A program made the position numbers and the translations under genes. The notes beneath the pieces are model-generated. The model was not told the origin of the DNA. It did no database searches and saw only the letters and a list, made by a program, of their open reading frames with translations. Below are positions 33,308 through 42,219 of a DNA stretch of 64,000 nt, in pieces; within the stretch, counting starts at the first letter, position 1; the number at the start of each line of letters is the position of its first letter. Source of the stretch: JAAZMI01 sp050948785 (lineage in GTDB: Bacteria > Bacillota > Dethiobacteria > DTU022 > UBA8154); contig JBMNEM010000008.1 in NCBI GenBank assembly GCA_050948785.1, positions 62,001 to 126,000 of the forward strand. Direction: 5' to 3'.

Positions 33308-35193
33308 TTATCGGGACAGCTGGGCATGTAGATCACGGTAAAACGGAGTTAATTAAGGCCTTAACGGGGATAGATACGGACCGGTTAAAAGAGGAAAAAA
33401 AGCGGGGTATTTCTATTGATCTCGGTTTTGCCCCCATTCTCCTTCCCGGAGGCCGCCTGGCGGGGATAGTTGATGTTCCCGGGCATGAGAGGTTTATTCA
33501 TAATATGCTGGCCGGGGTGGGGGGGATCGATCTTGTTTTGATGGTAGTCGATGCTACAGAGGGGGTTATGCCCCAGACAAGGGAACATCTCGATATTTTA
33601 GAGTTGTTGCAAATTAAAAAAGGTGTGCTTGTCGTGACAAAGATCGATCTGGTGGACGAAGAATGGCTGGAGCTGATTAAGGAGGAAGTCAAGGAAGCTT
33701 TTGAGGGTACCTTCCTGGCGGGCAGTCCTGTGCACTTTGTTTCTGCAATTACTAAACAGGGAATCAATGAACTGAAGGTGACCTTGGGCCGGCTGGCAGA
33801 AACGGTGCCCGCCAGAGACAAAGATGCTCCTTTGCGTCTTCCTGTAGATCGTGTTTTTTCTCTTGCCGGATTCGGGACCGTTATTACAGGGACGATTTTA
33901 AATGGCACGGTCAAAACAGGGGAGACGGTCGAGGTTACCCCTCCAGGCCGGAACTTCAGGGTCCGGGGGATTCAAGTCCACGGGAAGGGGGTTGCTGAGG
34001 CCTCTGTGGGGCAGCGGACGGCTTTAAATCTGGCCGGCCTGGAAAAAGAGGGAGTTTTAAGAGGATCTGTTGTGGCCACTCCCGGTTACTTTCATCCTAC
34101 CCGCCGCCTTGATGCCAAATTAAGACTACTTTCTACAGCTCCCCGCCCGATTGTGAATATGACTCCGGTTCATTTTTATTTAGGGACGGCCCGGGCTGTA
34201 GCCTCTTTACTTTTGGTCGGCTGTGGGGAGCTGCTGCCGGGAAAAGAGTGCTTTGTGCAATGCCGGCTCGATAAACCTCTTATTGCCCAGCGGGGTGATC
34301 ACTTTATTATTCGCTCCTATTCGCCGGTTGTCACCATTGGGGGAGGTGTGGTTCTGGATGAGCGTCCACTGCGCCATAAAAGATTTCGCCAGGGGGTTTT
34401 GGAGAGGCTGCAAGACCTGGAAAAAGGTGACCCCCTGCTTTTTGTCCTGCAAAAACTTACAGCGATCCAGGGAGCTCATCTGTCGGAGTTATCGCACTTA
34501 ATGAAAATGGCCCCGCAACGATTGGAAAAGTTGCTGCAAAGAGCCGGCCAGGAAGGAAAGGTGGCTTTACTCGGTGATTTATATGTTACTGCTACAAACA
34601 AGGAAAAGTGGGAGGCAGAGGTATTAGAAGAATTGAAGCGTTTTCACAAGGAAAAACCTTTACTTCCCGGGATGCCAAAAGCTCAGGCCAGCAGGATGCT
34701 TCCCCGCAAAATTGCCGGCCAGGCCTATGATGCGCTTTTGGAACATTTAAAGAACAAAGGTTTGCTCACTATTAGCGGGGATTTGGTTTACAGAAGAGAT
34801 TTTACCCCCCAGCCTACATTGGCCCAGAAGAAAAAGCTGGTGGAAATCGAAGAACTTTTTAAAAAAAATGGCTTAACGCCTCCCGCGCCTAAAGATTTAT
34901 GTGTATCTTTGGGGCTAAAAAAAGAAGAGGGAGAAAGCCTTCTGGATTACCTGGTTTATAGGGGCACTTTGGTGAAAATCACTGCAGAAATTTATCTGCA
35001 TGGTGATGTTTATAATCACTGCTTGCAGGTTTTAAGGAACTATTTGCAAAAAAACCGCCGTATCAATCTGGCTCAGTATCGGGATTTGCTGCAAACCTCC
35101 CGCAAGTATGCCCAGGCTCTTCTGGAACATTTCGATGGTTGCAAGTATACCCGCCGTATAGGAGATGAAAGAGTGGCCTGGAAATTGCTTTAA
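33304..35193 (+). CDS. selB: Selenocysteine-specific elongation factor SelB
   Basis: 629 residues. GTPase domain: GTAGHVDHGKTELIKAL (P-loop at residue 4), RGISIDLGFAPI, DVPGHERFIHNMLAG, VVTKIDLVD. Domain II and III follow (VFSLAGFGTVITGTI). The C-terminal third is the chain of winged helices that binds the SECIS hairpin (HLSELSHLMKMAPQRLEKLLQ, RINLAQYRDLLQTSRKYAQALLEHFD, ending TRRIGDERVAWKLL). It delivers Sec-tRNA to UGA codons such as codon 151 of prdB. Confidence 0.95.
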   Translation: MIIGTAGHVDHGKTELIKALTGIDTDRLKEEKKRGISIDLGFAPILLPGGRLAGIVDVPGHERFIHNMLAGVGGIDLVLMVVDATEGVMPQTREHLDILELLQIKKGVLVVTKIDLVDEEWLELIKEEVKEAFEGTFLAGSPVHFVSAITKQGINELKVTLGRLAETVPARDKDAPLRLPVDRVFSLAGFGTVITGTILNGTVKTGETVEVTPPGRNFRVRGIQVHGKGVAEASVGQRTALNLAGLEKEGVLRGSVVATPGYFHPTRRLDAKLRLLSTAPRPIVNMTPVHFYLGTARAVASLLLVGCGELLPGKECFVQCRLDKPLIAQRGDHFIIRSYSPVVTIGGGVVLDERPLRHKRFRQGVLERLQDLEKGDPLLFVLQKLTAIQGAHLSELSHLMKMAPQRLEKLLQRAGQEGKVALLGDLYVTATNKEKWEAEVLEELKRFHKEKPLLPGMPKAQASRMLPRKIAGQAYDALLEHLKNKGLLTISGDLVYRRDFTPQPTLAQKKKLVEIEELFKKNGLTPPAPKDLCVSLGLKKEEGESLLDYLVYRGTLVKITAEIYLHGDVYNHCLQVLRNYLQKNRRINLAQYRDLLQTSRKYAQALLEHFDGCKYTRRIGDERVAWKLL

Positions 35194-35274
35194 AGGGCAG
35201 GTTTCTATTTTGAGGCAGCCGGGAGGTGAGTTCGGATGCGAACTTTCCCGGGGGCCAACCGTAAGCAACAGGGT

Positions 35275-35444
35275 TGGTTGGGGCATAAAGAACTTCTGCT
35301 CACTTTTTCCATTAGATTGTTTGTTTTTTTTGTGATAAGCTGGTATTGGTGGCAACCTCCCGGTGAGGTTTATTTTTTTCCAAAGCTGCTATGCCATAAC
35401 AGGGCAACTGCCACTCCAATTTCCACGGCTATTGGGATATCCTC
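35275..35444 (-). mobile_element. Fragment of the left end of an IS256-family element
   Basis: Read on the reverse strand from 35444, the sequence starts GAGGATATCCCAATAGCC, which matches the left terminal repeat of the complete IS at 19980. The similarity runs on through the leader (GTTATGGCAT) to the first codons of a transposase (AYHKKNKQSNGKSEQ against EYHKNIKQSNEKSDQ), then stops near 35275. Only about 170 bp are left. No right end is seen. Confidence 0.8.
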
Positions 35445-35567
35445 AGTATGTAGAACCATTAATGTTAGACAAATTAAAGTTAGAAACTAATTGACAGAGT
35501 AGATTATAGACATAGGCATGAAATGTATGGATAGAACAGGCACGATAAGCTAAAGGGGTGTCTTGGC

Positions 35568-37370
35568 ATGTCAACAAGTAAAAAGGATCCCATCCTGGAA
35601 AAAACGCTCCTGAAACTGACCGTCGGAGAGATTATGAACCGCAAGGTTCACACGCTCGGTCCTGAAGCTACGGTGGAAGAGATTATTGACTTGATTCTCA
35701 GGCAAAGGGCGAACGGAATCCTGATCGTTGATGGCCATCGAAAGGTTTTAGGCATTATCACACGCCGCGACATTGCTGATATTTTACAGGGGGAAGTTTT
35801 CCAAAATATACCGGCTTCAGCAGTCATGATCAAACCTGTTATCACCGTTTCCCCTGAGGAAGAAGTGGAAATTGCCCGCAATATGATGCTGAGAAATCAG
35901 ATTGCCCAATTGCCGGTTGTCAACAACACGGGTCGTTTATTAGGGATATTAACCAGCGATAACCTGCGTGACAAATACTACATGCAGCTTGAGGAAATCG
36001 GGCGAAACCTTTGGATTGCGATGGATACAGTCCGGGTGGCGATTTGCGTGGTTAACGCCAAAGGAATTGTTGTTTATTGGAATAGCAGTGTGGAAGAGTT
36101 ATATGGTGTTAAAGCCGAAAAAATTGTAGGACGTCCCATGGTAGAATATTTCCCAAATGCGCTCCTGCAGCGGGTGATCGAAACTGGTGAAGGCTTCGAT
36201 TTGATTGAACACCAACCGCGCGAAGGTACACACGTTATTATCAGCGCTACTCCGATCAAACGGGAGGGACGTTTAATCGGCGCTGTATCAACCGAACGGG
36301 ACGTTACCGAATTAATGAATCTAACTAAAGAAGTGCAGAAATTTCGTCATCAGGTATCCTATTTGGAAGAAGAAATTAAAAAAATTCGCAATGACCGCTT
36401 CCCGTTGGAAAATTTCATCGCGAAAAGCCCAAATATGATAGCTATACTTGATTTGGTCAAGCGTGTGGCAAATACTGAAGCTGCTGTGTTGATTCGCGGC
36501 GAGAGCGGCACTGGTAAAGAATTGATTGCTCACGCGCTCCATCTTGAAAGCGCCCGGCGTGAACAACCTTTTATCGTCATTGACTGTAGCGCCATTCCTG
36601 AAACTCTTTTGGAAAGCGAACTGTTTGGTTACGAGGCCGGCGCATTTACCGGCGCCAACCAGGCAGGTAAACTTGGAAAGTTTGAACTAGCTGAAGGCGG
36701 GACAATTTTATTGGATGAAATCGGTGATATGCCCGTTGAAATGCAAGCTAAGATGTTGCGCGTCCTGCAGAACAAAATGTTTTACCGGGTAGGCGGTGTA
36801 AAACCTATCAAGGTAAACGTGCGTGTGGTTGCTGCTACTAACCGCAATCTTGAGAGTATGATCAAACAGGGTACATTCCGGGAAGACCTATACTATCGTC
36901 TGGATGTCGTTTCCATTCGTTTGCCGCCGCTACGGGAAAGGAAAGAAGACATACAGTTGTTGATCGATAAATTTATGAAGGAATTTTCCGGTAAGTACAA
37001 AAAACTTATTTTGCGAATCCAGCCTGAAGTGATTTCTACGCTTTTAGATTATGACTGGCCGGGTAATGTTCGGGAATTAAAGAATGTAATAGAGCGTTTG
37101 GTTGTGTTAACGGAGGATAACATCATAAAGGCCACATACCTTCCCGAACATCTGCGCCAGCAAGCGCTAACCGGTAACAAGCAAAGAGAAGCCGTCACCG
37201 TTAACCAACTGATACCTCTATCAGAAATTGTGCAAGAGGCAGAGAAACAGGTGATTGCTTTGGCCCTGAACCAGGCAAAACAAAACCGATCTCATGCGGC
37301 GAAACTGCTTGACATACCACGAAGCACATTATATTACAAGTTGGATGAACTGGAGATTATAAAAAAATAA
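35568..37370 (+). CDS. prdR: Sigma-54-dependent activator, PrdR-like
   Basis: 600 residues. Two CBS motifs at about 15-130 (MNRKVHTLGPEATVEEIIDL, MIKPVITVSPEEEVEIARNMM), a PAS domain at about 145-245 (ICVVNAKGIVVYWNSSVEELYG), then the AAA+ domain: Walker A GESGTGKELIAHALH near 312, the sigma-54 contact loop ESELFGYEAGAFTGA near 345, Walker B TILLDEIGDMP. A Fis-type HTH ends it (NRSHAAKLLDIPRSTLYYKL). This is the domain order of PrdR, the proline-responsive activator of proline reductase genes. A sigma-54 promoter and prdC-prdA-prdB follow, which supports the name. Confidence 0.82.
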   Translation: MSTSKKDPILEKTLLKLTVGEIMNRKVHTLGPEATVEEIIDLILRQRANGILIVDGHRKVLGIITRRDIADILQGEVFQNIPASAVMIKPVITVSPEEEVEIARNMMLRNQIAQLPVVNNTGRLLGILTSDNLRDKYYMQLEEIGRNLWIAMDTVRVAICVVNAKGIVVYWNSSVEELYGVKAEKIVGRPMVEYFPNALLQRVIETGEGFDLIEHQPREGTHVIISATPIKREGRLIGAVSTERDVTELMNLTKEVQKFRHQVSYLEEEIKKIRNDRFPLENFIAKSPNMIAILDLVKRVANTEAAVLIRGESGTGKELIAHALHLESARREQPFIVIDCSAIPETLLESELFGYEAGAFTGANQAGKLGKFELAEGGTILLDEIGDMPVEMQAKMLRVLQNKMFYRVGGVKPIKVNVRVVAATNRNLESMIKQGTFREDLYYRLDVVSIRLPPLRERKEDIQLLIDKFMKEFSGKYKKLILRIQPEVISTLLDYDWPGNVRELKNVIERLVVLTEDNIIKATYLPEHLRQQALTGNKQREAVTVNQLIPLSEIVQEAEKQVIALALNQAKQNRSHAAKLLDIPRSTLYYKLDELEIIKK

Positions 37371-37412
37371 AAGCCGCAGGCGCTTGAATCCTTGAAGCGT
37401 TGTGATTTGCCA

Positions 37413-37465
37413 AATAAAGTGTCCAATACACTGACTTAAGTCGGTGTATTGGACACTTTATTTTT
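37413..37465 (+). terminator. Strong terminator after prdR
   Basis: A 19-bp perfect stem, AATAAAGTGTCCAATACAC (37413-37431) with its complement at 37444-37462, and a T run. It separates prdR from the prd structural genes. Confidence 0.85.
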
Positions 37466-37832
37466 AAACCGAACTCCTATTACAGAAGATATTTTCTCCT
37501 AAAGTGAATAGAGCCTACAAAATATGTTGTACAATTTTTGGCAATTCATAAAGTCAATGTTTATTCTTTGTATAAAAACTCAGTAGCGTTACATAAACCA
37601 AATTGGTCATTATCAACTATATGCTGCTATTACAAGGATTTTTATTAGTAAATACTCGCAAAAATAGAGCAAAATACGTTAAAAGCTCTTGTTTTATAGT
37701 CTCTACTCATTTGTTTGGCCGCTTAACAGGTTAATCTTTGTTTATGCAACATCAGTGATAAAACCATTTATATAATTCCGGAATGTCAATAACGACGCAG
37801 GTGTAGCCATCATACAAGCAATTATAAATTTT
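37466..37832. other. AT-rich upstream region of the prd operon
   Basis: About 370 bases without a gene. Between the prdR terminator and the sigma-54 promoter this is where enhancer sites for the activator (PrdR) are expected; I could not pick out a convincing palindrome by eye. Confidence 0.4.
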
Positions 37833-37848
37833 TGGCATGTTAATTGCA
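37833..37848 (+). promoter_or_regulatory. Sigma-54 (-24/-12) promoter of the prd operon
   Basis: TGGCATGTTAATTGCA: GG at 37834-37835 and GC at 37846-37847 are 12 bases apart, as required for sigma-54, with TGGCAT and TTGCA close to consensus. It lies 75-90 bases before prdC, and a sigma-54 activator is encoded immediately upstream. Confidence 0.8.
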
Positions 37849-37922
37849 CTAACTATAAATAAAAATAACAAGAACTTGCTTTTTAAAAAGTTCGAAACAG
37901 TAGCGAAAGGGAGGTGAAAAAT

Positions 37923-39209
37923 ATGCGCTATTTACAAATCCCCTTATTGCAGCATGTTGGTAAACCGTGTCAAACAGTAGTTAAACCTGGCGATGAGGTA
38001 ATCAAAGGGCAGTTAATAGCCGAACCGGCCGGCTTAGGCAGCAAAATTCACGCAAGCGCCAGTGGAAAGATAGTAGAAGTCAATGAAACGGCAATCTTTT
38101 TAGAACCTTTTAGCGAGCAACCAATAAAACCGCTTTTAATTAAAGAAACTTCAGATATTCTTGAGGCGATTTACGAAGCTGGAATTGTTGGAGCAGGAGG
38201 TGCCGGTTTTCCCACTCATGTCAAGATGAAGATAAATCTCTCGGGTGGTGTAGTGATTGCTAACGGCGTAGAATGTGAGCCGTTTTTAAGCCATAACGTT
38301 AAGCAGATGGAAGAGACGCCCCATGTAATAATTCGAGGCCTGCGCTATGCCATGAAAGTAACCGGCGCCGCTAAAGGTTATGTGGCGATCAAGGCTAAAA
38401 ATACCGGGGCGATTGCCGCAATTACTGACGCCATCAGGGATGCCCCGGACCTGGAAATCAAACTTCTGCCGGACATGTATCCAATGGGCGAGGAAAGGGC
38501 AATCATCCGCGAGGTGCTCGGTAAATTATTGGCACCAAACGAATTACCATCTGTGGCCGGCGCTGCGATTTCCAATGTTGAGACTTTAAGCAACATCACC
38601 CGTGCCGTCGAGGACCGCCTGCCGGTGATTACTAAAAATATTACGGTCGCCGGTAAATTGGCGGGCGGTAGGGAAAGCAAAATATTTATGGATGTACCAA
38701 TCGGCACGCCAGTATCCGAACTACTGTCCGAATGCGGTGGTATTGAAGAACCCCACGGCGAGATTATTATTGGTGGTCCGTTTATGGGTAAAAGCGGTAC
38801 GCCGGAAACTCCGGTCGTCAAGACCTCTGGCGGCGTTCTTGTAACTATTCCCTTTCCGCAGGAAAGCCGGCCGATTGGTTTATTGGTTTGCGGCTGCGGA
38901 GCTACTGAGGCCAGATTGCGGGAAATAGCTGGCAATATAGGGGCGCCGGTAGCAGCTGTCCAAAGATGCAAACAGGTTGTCGATATGAAAAACGGGGCAA
39001 TTAAATGTGAAAAACCCGGCGATTGCCCAGGACAAGCGGAACGCATTTTGGACCTTAGAAAAAAAGGTGCACAAGTTCTTTTAGTAGGAACTTGCAGTGA
39101 CTGCACTAATACTTGTATGGGTATTGCACCAAAGTTAAAAATTCCGATTTATCATCATACTGACCATGTTATGAGGACTATAGGCAAGAAACTGGTGCGC
39201 AGACTTTGA
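37923..39209 (+). CDS. prdC: PrdC, RnfC-like electron-transfer protein of proline reductase
   Basis: 428 residues. N-terminal barrel-sandwich domain (LLQHVGKPCQTVVKPGDEVIKGQLIAEP), then the RnfC/NuoF-type Rossmann region VGAGGAGFPTHVKM near 100, NGVECEPFLSHN and MGEERAIIREVLG. The C-terminal CGCGATEAR and GTCSDCTNTCMG bear the redox Cys residues. PrdC is thought to pass electrons to the reductase. In some clostridial PrdC proteins one of these positions is selenocysteine; here all are Cys and there is no in-frame TGA. ATG 37923 fits the GGGAGGTG site better than the GTG at 37914. First gene of the sigma-54-controlled operon. Confidence 0.85.
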   Translation: MRYLQIPLLQHVGKPCQTVVKPGDEVIKGQLIAEPAGLGSKIHASASGKIVEVNETAIFLEPFSEQPIKPLLIKETSDILEAIYEAGIVGAGGAGFPTHVKMKINLSGGVVIANGVECEPFLSHNVKQMEETPHVIIRGLRYAMKVTGAAKGYVAIKAKNTGAIAAITDAIRDAPDLEIKLLPDMYPMGEERAIIREVLGKLLAPNELPSVAGAAISNVETLSNITRAVEDRLPVITKNITVAGKLAGGRESKIFMDVPIGTPVSELLSECGGIEEPHGEIIIGGPFMGKSGTPETPVVKTSGGVLVTIPFPQESRPIGLLVCGCGATEARLREIAGNIGAPVAAVQRCKQVVDMKNGAIKCEKPGDCPGQAERILDLRKKGAQVLLVGTCSDCTNTCMGIAPKLKIPIYHHTDHVMRTIGKKLVRRL

Positions 39210-39249
39210 GTTAAGTTAATGCATAATAAATATTTAAGGAGGGAACAGA

Positions 39250-41013
39250 ATGTCAATCACACCTGAAGCTGCGGAAATTCATAAAAATGACCCTGCGGTT
39301 GCCTGCTGTCGTATAACCGAAGGCACTGTGCTATCCGCCGGCGACTTGGAAGACCCCACTATCTTTCCAGATTTAGTTGATTCGGGCTTGCTTACACTTG
39401 ACGATGATACTCTGACAATTGGACAAGTTTTGGGGGCAAAATTGACGCAAACCGTAGATGCCTTGACTCCATTAACCAAAGATGTTCTTGAAGGAGTGAA
39501 GGCTGCCGCAACTGCAGATCCTGTACCGGCACCGGCGTCCGCAATGAGAGCTACTGGGACGGTGCCTACCGAACAGGCTACTTCGATGGGAGGGGGATTT
39601 GTGAAGGTCTATATTGCTGAAGGAAAAGGAATTAATCTTGAAATCCCGGTGGGCGATCAGGGCGCTGCTTCTCTTTCTGCTGAACCAGCCGTAGTTGATA
39701 AAATAGCCGAGCCAAAGATCGAAGACAAGGTTAAACGTACGTTAAAAATTTTGGAATTTCCGGTCAAAGAAGTCAAGATTGGAGAAGTGACCAAATTTGA
39801 AGATGGAGTGCTGACAATCAGAGGTTCTTTGGCTGATGAGGCTCTTGATGCCGATCAGTTGACCAAGGAGATCACAATCGATGTTATTACTCCAGACAAC
39901 CGTAACATTTATACCAATACGATGATGGACGTTTCCCCGATTGCAACTAAAGTAGAAGGCAATATCGGCGAAGGCATCACTTATGAAATGACTGGTGCGG
40001 TAATTATGCTTACCGGTGTTGACGAAAACGGTAAACAAGTTGCTGACGCCAATTCTTCCGATGGTATCCTGGCTGAACATGTAAAATTCGGTCGTCCCGG
40101 TTGCCCTGATGAGGGAGATATCATCATTCGTATCCATGCTGTTATCGAAAAGAACACCGGTATGGAACGTGTAGGTCCTTATGCGGCGCATAAATCCGCC
40201 GATGTAATTGTCCAAGAAATTCGTGAAGTTCTCAAGAAGATGCCTGCAGATAAAGCTGCCGGAACAAAAGTTCATGAAGAAATTGAACGTCAGGGCCGCC
40301 CACGCATTGTCCTGGTTAAAGAAATCATGGGCCAGGGCGCAATGCACGACAACCTGATACTTCCGTCTGAGCCCGCAGGTGTTACCGGTGGTCGTCCTAA
40401 CGTTGACCTTGGTAACTTGCCTGTTGTCTTCAGCCCAAACGAGGTTTTCGACGGCGGTATCCATGCACTGACATGTATCACCCCTGCCACCAAGGAAACT
40501 ACCCGCCATTACTGGCGTGAGCCAGTGGTTAAGCGCCTTGCCGAAGATGAAGAACTCAATCTGGTTGCCGTGGTGTTTATCGGTAGCCCGCAAGCCAACA
40601 CTGAGAAGTTCTACGTTTCCGAGCGTCTCGGCAAGCTGGTTGAAGCTATGAATGTAGACGGCGCAATCGTTACTACTGAAGGTTTTGGTAACAACCACAT
40701 TGATTTTGCCAGTCATATCGAGCAAATTGGCATGCGTGGTGTACCAGTAGTTGGTATGTCTTTCGCTGCTATCCAAGGCGCTCTGGTTGTTGGTAACAAG
40801 TACATGGACGCCATGGTTGAAATGAGTAAATCCGTTGGCGGTGTCGAGTCTGATATTCTTGAAGACAACAGTATTACTGATGATGATGCAATTCGTGCGG
40901 TGGCAATGCTTAAGAATAAGATGATGGGTGTAGCGATTAAACCTGCTGACCGCAAGTGGAACGATGAAGTGTTGAAAAAGAATAATGAATTAGCCAAAAA
41001 AACTCATAAGTAA
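39250..41013 (+). CDS. prdA: D-proline reductase proprotein PrdA
   Basis: 587 residues. In the known enzyme the proprotein cleaves itself at a Thr-Cys bond, turning Cys into the pyruvoyl cofactor that binds D-proline. Here the matching site is HALTCITPATKETTRHYW, Thr408-Cys409. The N-terminal part has the RPGCPDEGDIIIRIHAVIEK and GRPRIVLVKEIMGQGAMHDN stretches typical of PrdA/GrdE-type proteins. The C-terminal part has TTEGFGNNHIDFASHIEQIG and VGMSFAAIQGALVVGNKYM. The product reductively opens proline to 5-aminovalerate. Ribosome site AAGGAGGG precedes it. Confidence 0.92.
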   Translation: MSITPEAAEIHKNDPAVACCRITEGTVLSAGDLEDPTIFPDLVDSGLLTLDDDTLTIGQVLGAKLTQTVDALTPLTKDVLEGVKAAATADPVPAPASAMRATGTVPTEQATSMGGGFVKVYIAEGKGINLEIPVGDQGAASLSAEPAVVDKIAEPKIEDKVKRTLKILEFPVKEVKIGEVTKFEDGVLTIRGSLADEALDADQLTKEITIDVITPDNRNIYTNTMMDVSPIATKVEGNIGEGITYEMTGAVIMLTGVDENGKQVADANSSDGILAEHVKFGRPGCPDEGDIIIRIHAVIEKNTGMERVGPYAAHKSADVIVQEIREVLKKMPADKAAGTKVHEEIERQGRPRIVLVKEIMGQGAMHDNLILPSEPAGVTGGRPNVDLGNLPVVFSPNEVFDGGIHALTCITPATKETTRHYWREPVVKRLAEDEELNLVAVVFIGSPQANTEKFYVSERLGKLVEAMNVDGAIVTTEGFGNNHIDFASHIEQIGMRGVPVVGMSFAAIQGALVVGNKYMDAMVEMSKSVGGVESDILEDNSITDDDAIRAVAMLKNKMMGVAIKPADRKWNDEVLKKNNELAKKTHK

Positions 41014-41024
41014 GGGGTTAAGGT

Positions 41025-41219
41025 ATGACAGCCATAATGAACGAACCCGTGCCCTATACAGGGGTGGTCGCAGAAGTAACCGGAGGGGGAATTACCGTAA
41101 GGCTAACCGGTCGGTTAGGCTGTATTAGGGTGCCTTGGCGGATGGTCATTTCAGATAACCCTGTAAAGAAAGGTGAAAAGGTCCATATATTGATGAGTCT
41201 CATCGAAGTAGAAAATTAA
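41025..41219 (+). CDS. Small conserved protein of the proline reductase operon
   Basis: 64 residues between prdA and prdB, 11 and 20 bases from its neighbours. It looks like a single small beta-barrel: YTGVVAEVTGGGITVRLTGR, LGCIRVPWRMVISDNPVKKGEKVHILMSLIEVE. Small proteins of this shape occur in prd clusters of other clostridia (the CBO2463/CBO2479 type). Function unknown; a structural or assembly role in the reductase is a guess. Confidence 0.7.
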   Translation: MTAIMNEPVPYTGVVAEVTGGGITVRLTGRLGCIRVPWRMVISDNPVKKGEKVHILMSLIEVEN

Positions 41220-41239
41220 CTCAGGGGAGGTTGAATATT

Positions 41240-41965
41240 ATGAGACTTACCGTGACTGAAGGTATGCAATCCGAAATCTATGTGCCGGTTACACCTCCGC
41301 CAGTCTGGGCACCAATGATTAAACCTATAAGTGAGTGTAAAATTGGTCTTGCCAGCGCTTGTGGTGTACACATGAAAAGCCAAGAGCCATTCAAGGGAAC
41401 AGGTGACTACACCTATAGAGAAATCCCCGGTGATGTTGATATTAAAGAGTTAATGGTAACCCACGGCGGTTATGATAATACCGATGTAAACAGAGACATT
41501 AACTGTATGTACCCGCTTCAAAGACTTCATGAACTCAAAGCTGAAGGCTTTATAAAAGACATCGCCTCCGTGGTTGTTGGGTTCATGGGCGGTGGCGGTA
41601 TCGAGAGCAAGTTTCGTGAGTATACCGGACCGGAGGTTGCCAAGATCATGAAAAGAGAAGGAGTGGATGCAGTTCTTCTAACTGCCGGGTGAGGCACTTG
41701 CCACCGCTCTGCCGTGATTGTGCAGAGAGCAATTGAAGAAGCTGGCATTCCAACGATAATTATTGCTGCGCTTCCTCCGGTAGTCAAACAACAAGGTTCA
41801 CCACGCGCGACCGCTCCGCGGATGCCGATGGGCGCCAACGCCGGTGAACCCCATAACGTGGCAATGCAGACAGCGGTTGTCAAAGACACGCTCAAACTAC
41901 TTGAAACAATTGACCAACCCGGTATGGTTATACCGCTACCTTACGAATACAGGGCAAAGATCTAA
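41240..41965 (+). CDS. prdB: Proline reductase selenoprotein PrdB (UGA = Sec at codon 151)
   Basis: 241 residues if the TGA at 41690-41692 is read as Sec: VLLTAG-U-GTCHRSAVIVQRAI. The reading frame, similarity to PrdB/GrdB-type proteins and composition all continue past the TGA to a TAA at 41963. A 6-bp hairpin starts 14 bases after the TGA. Before it lie MKREGVDA and the MGGGGIESKF loop; after it AGIPTIIIAALPPV and the GANAGEPHN motif. Sec151 is the expected catalytic nucleophile. The ATG at 41240 (GGGGAGG 9 bases upstream) fits better than the TTG at 41231. Simple annotation would split it into two genes. Confidence 0.93.
41690..41727 (+). promoter_or_regulatory. Bacterial SECIS hairpin of prdB
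   Basis: TGA at 41690-41692; 14 bases later CTCTGC (41707-41712) pairs with GCAGAG (41722-41727) around a nine-base loop. The distance from the TGA and the short stem with an open loop fit bacterial SECIS elements bound by SelB. The loop contains a G-T pair suitable for SelB contacts. Confidence 0.75.
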
Positions 41966-41985
41966 GATTGATTACTATTGTTTGG

Positions 41986-42018
41986 GGACCGGAGATGGAC
42001 CTCACCCATCTCCGGTCC
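41986..42018 (+). terminator. Hairpin after prdB
   Basis: A 13-bp stem, GGACCGGAGATGG (41986-41998) with CCATCTCCGGTCC (42006-42018), seven-base loop. No T run follows; a second small hairpin (AGCCCG/CGGGCT) comes next. It may stabilise the prd mRNA or partly stop transcription before the permease gene. Confidence 0.55.
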
Positions 42019-42219
42019 TAAGCCCGTTAAAATACCGGGCTTCATGGGTGAGAACCGGTACGGCAGGGCAAACTACTTCGAGAAACGGAGCTCTGCAGAC
42101 TTAAAGCAGTTATATCTAAGTTACTGGTAGCACATTCATTACGGGCTTTAGTCAATACGTCATTACCCTGGATGATCCGCTAAAACATGGTTTTTAAATA
42201 AAATAAAAGGAGTGAAATC

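Noticed and set aside
39742..40776. A 344-codon reverse-strand frame inside prdA
   Set aside because: Shadow of a strongly coding forward gene; odd composition and no ribosome site.
41231..41692. prdB as a truncated gene plus a separate downstream gene at 41714
   Set aside because: The TGA is a Sec codon: family similarity continues across it, a SECIS-like hairpin follows and the Sec machinery is present.
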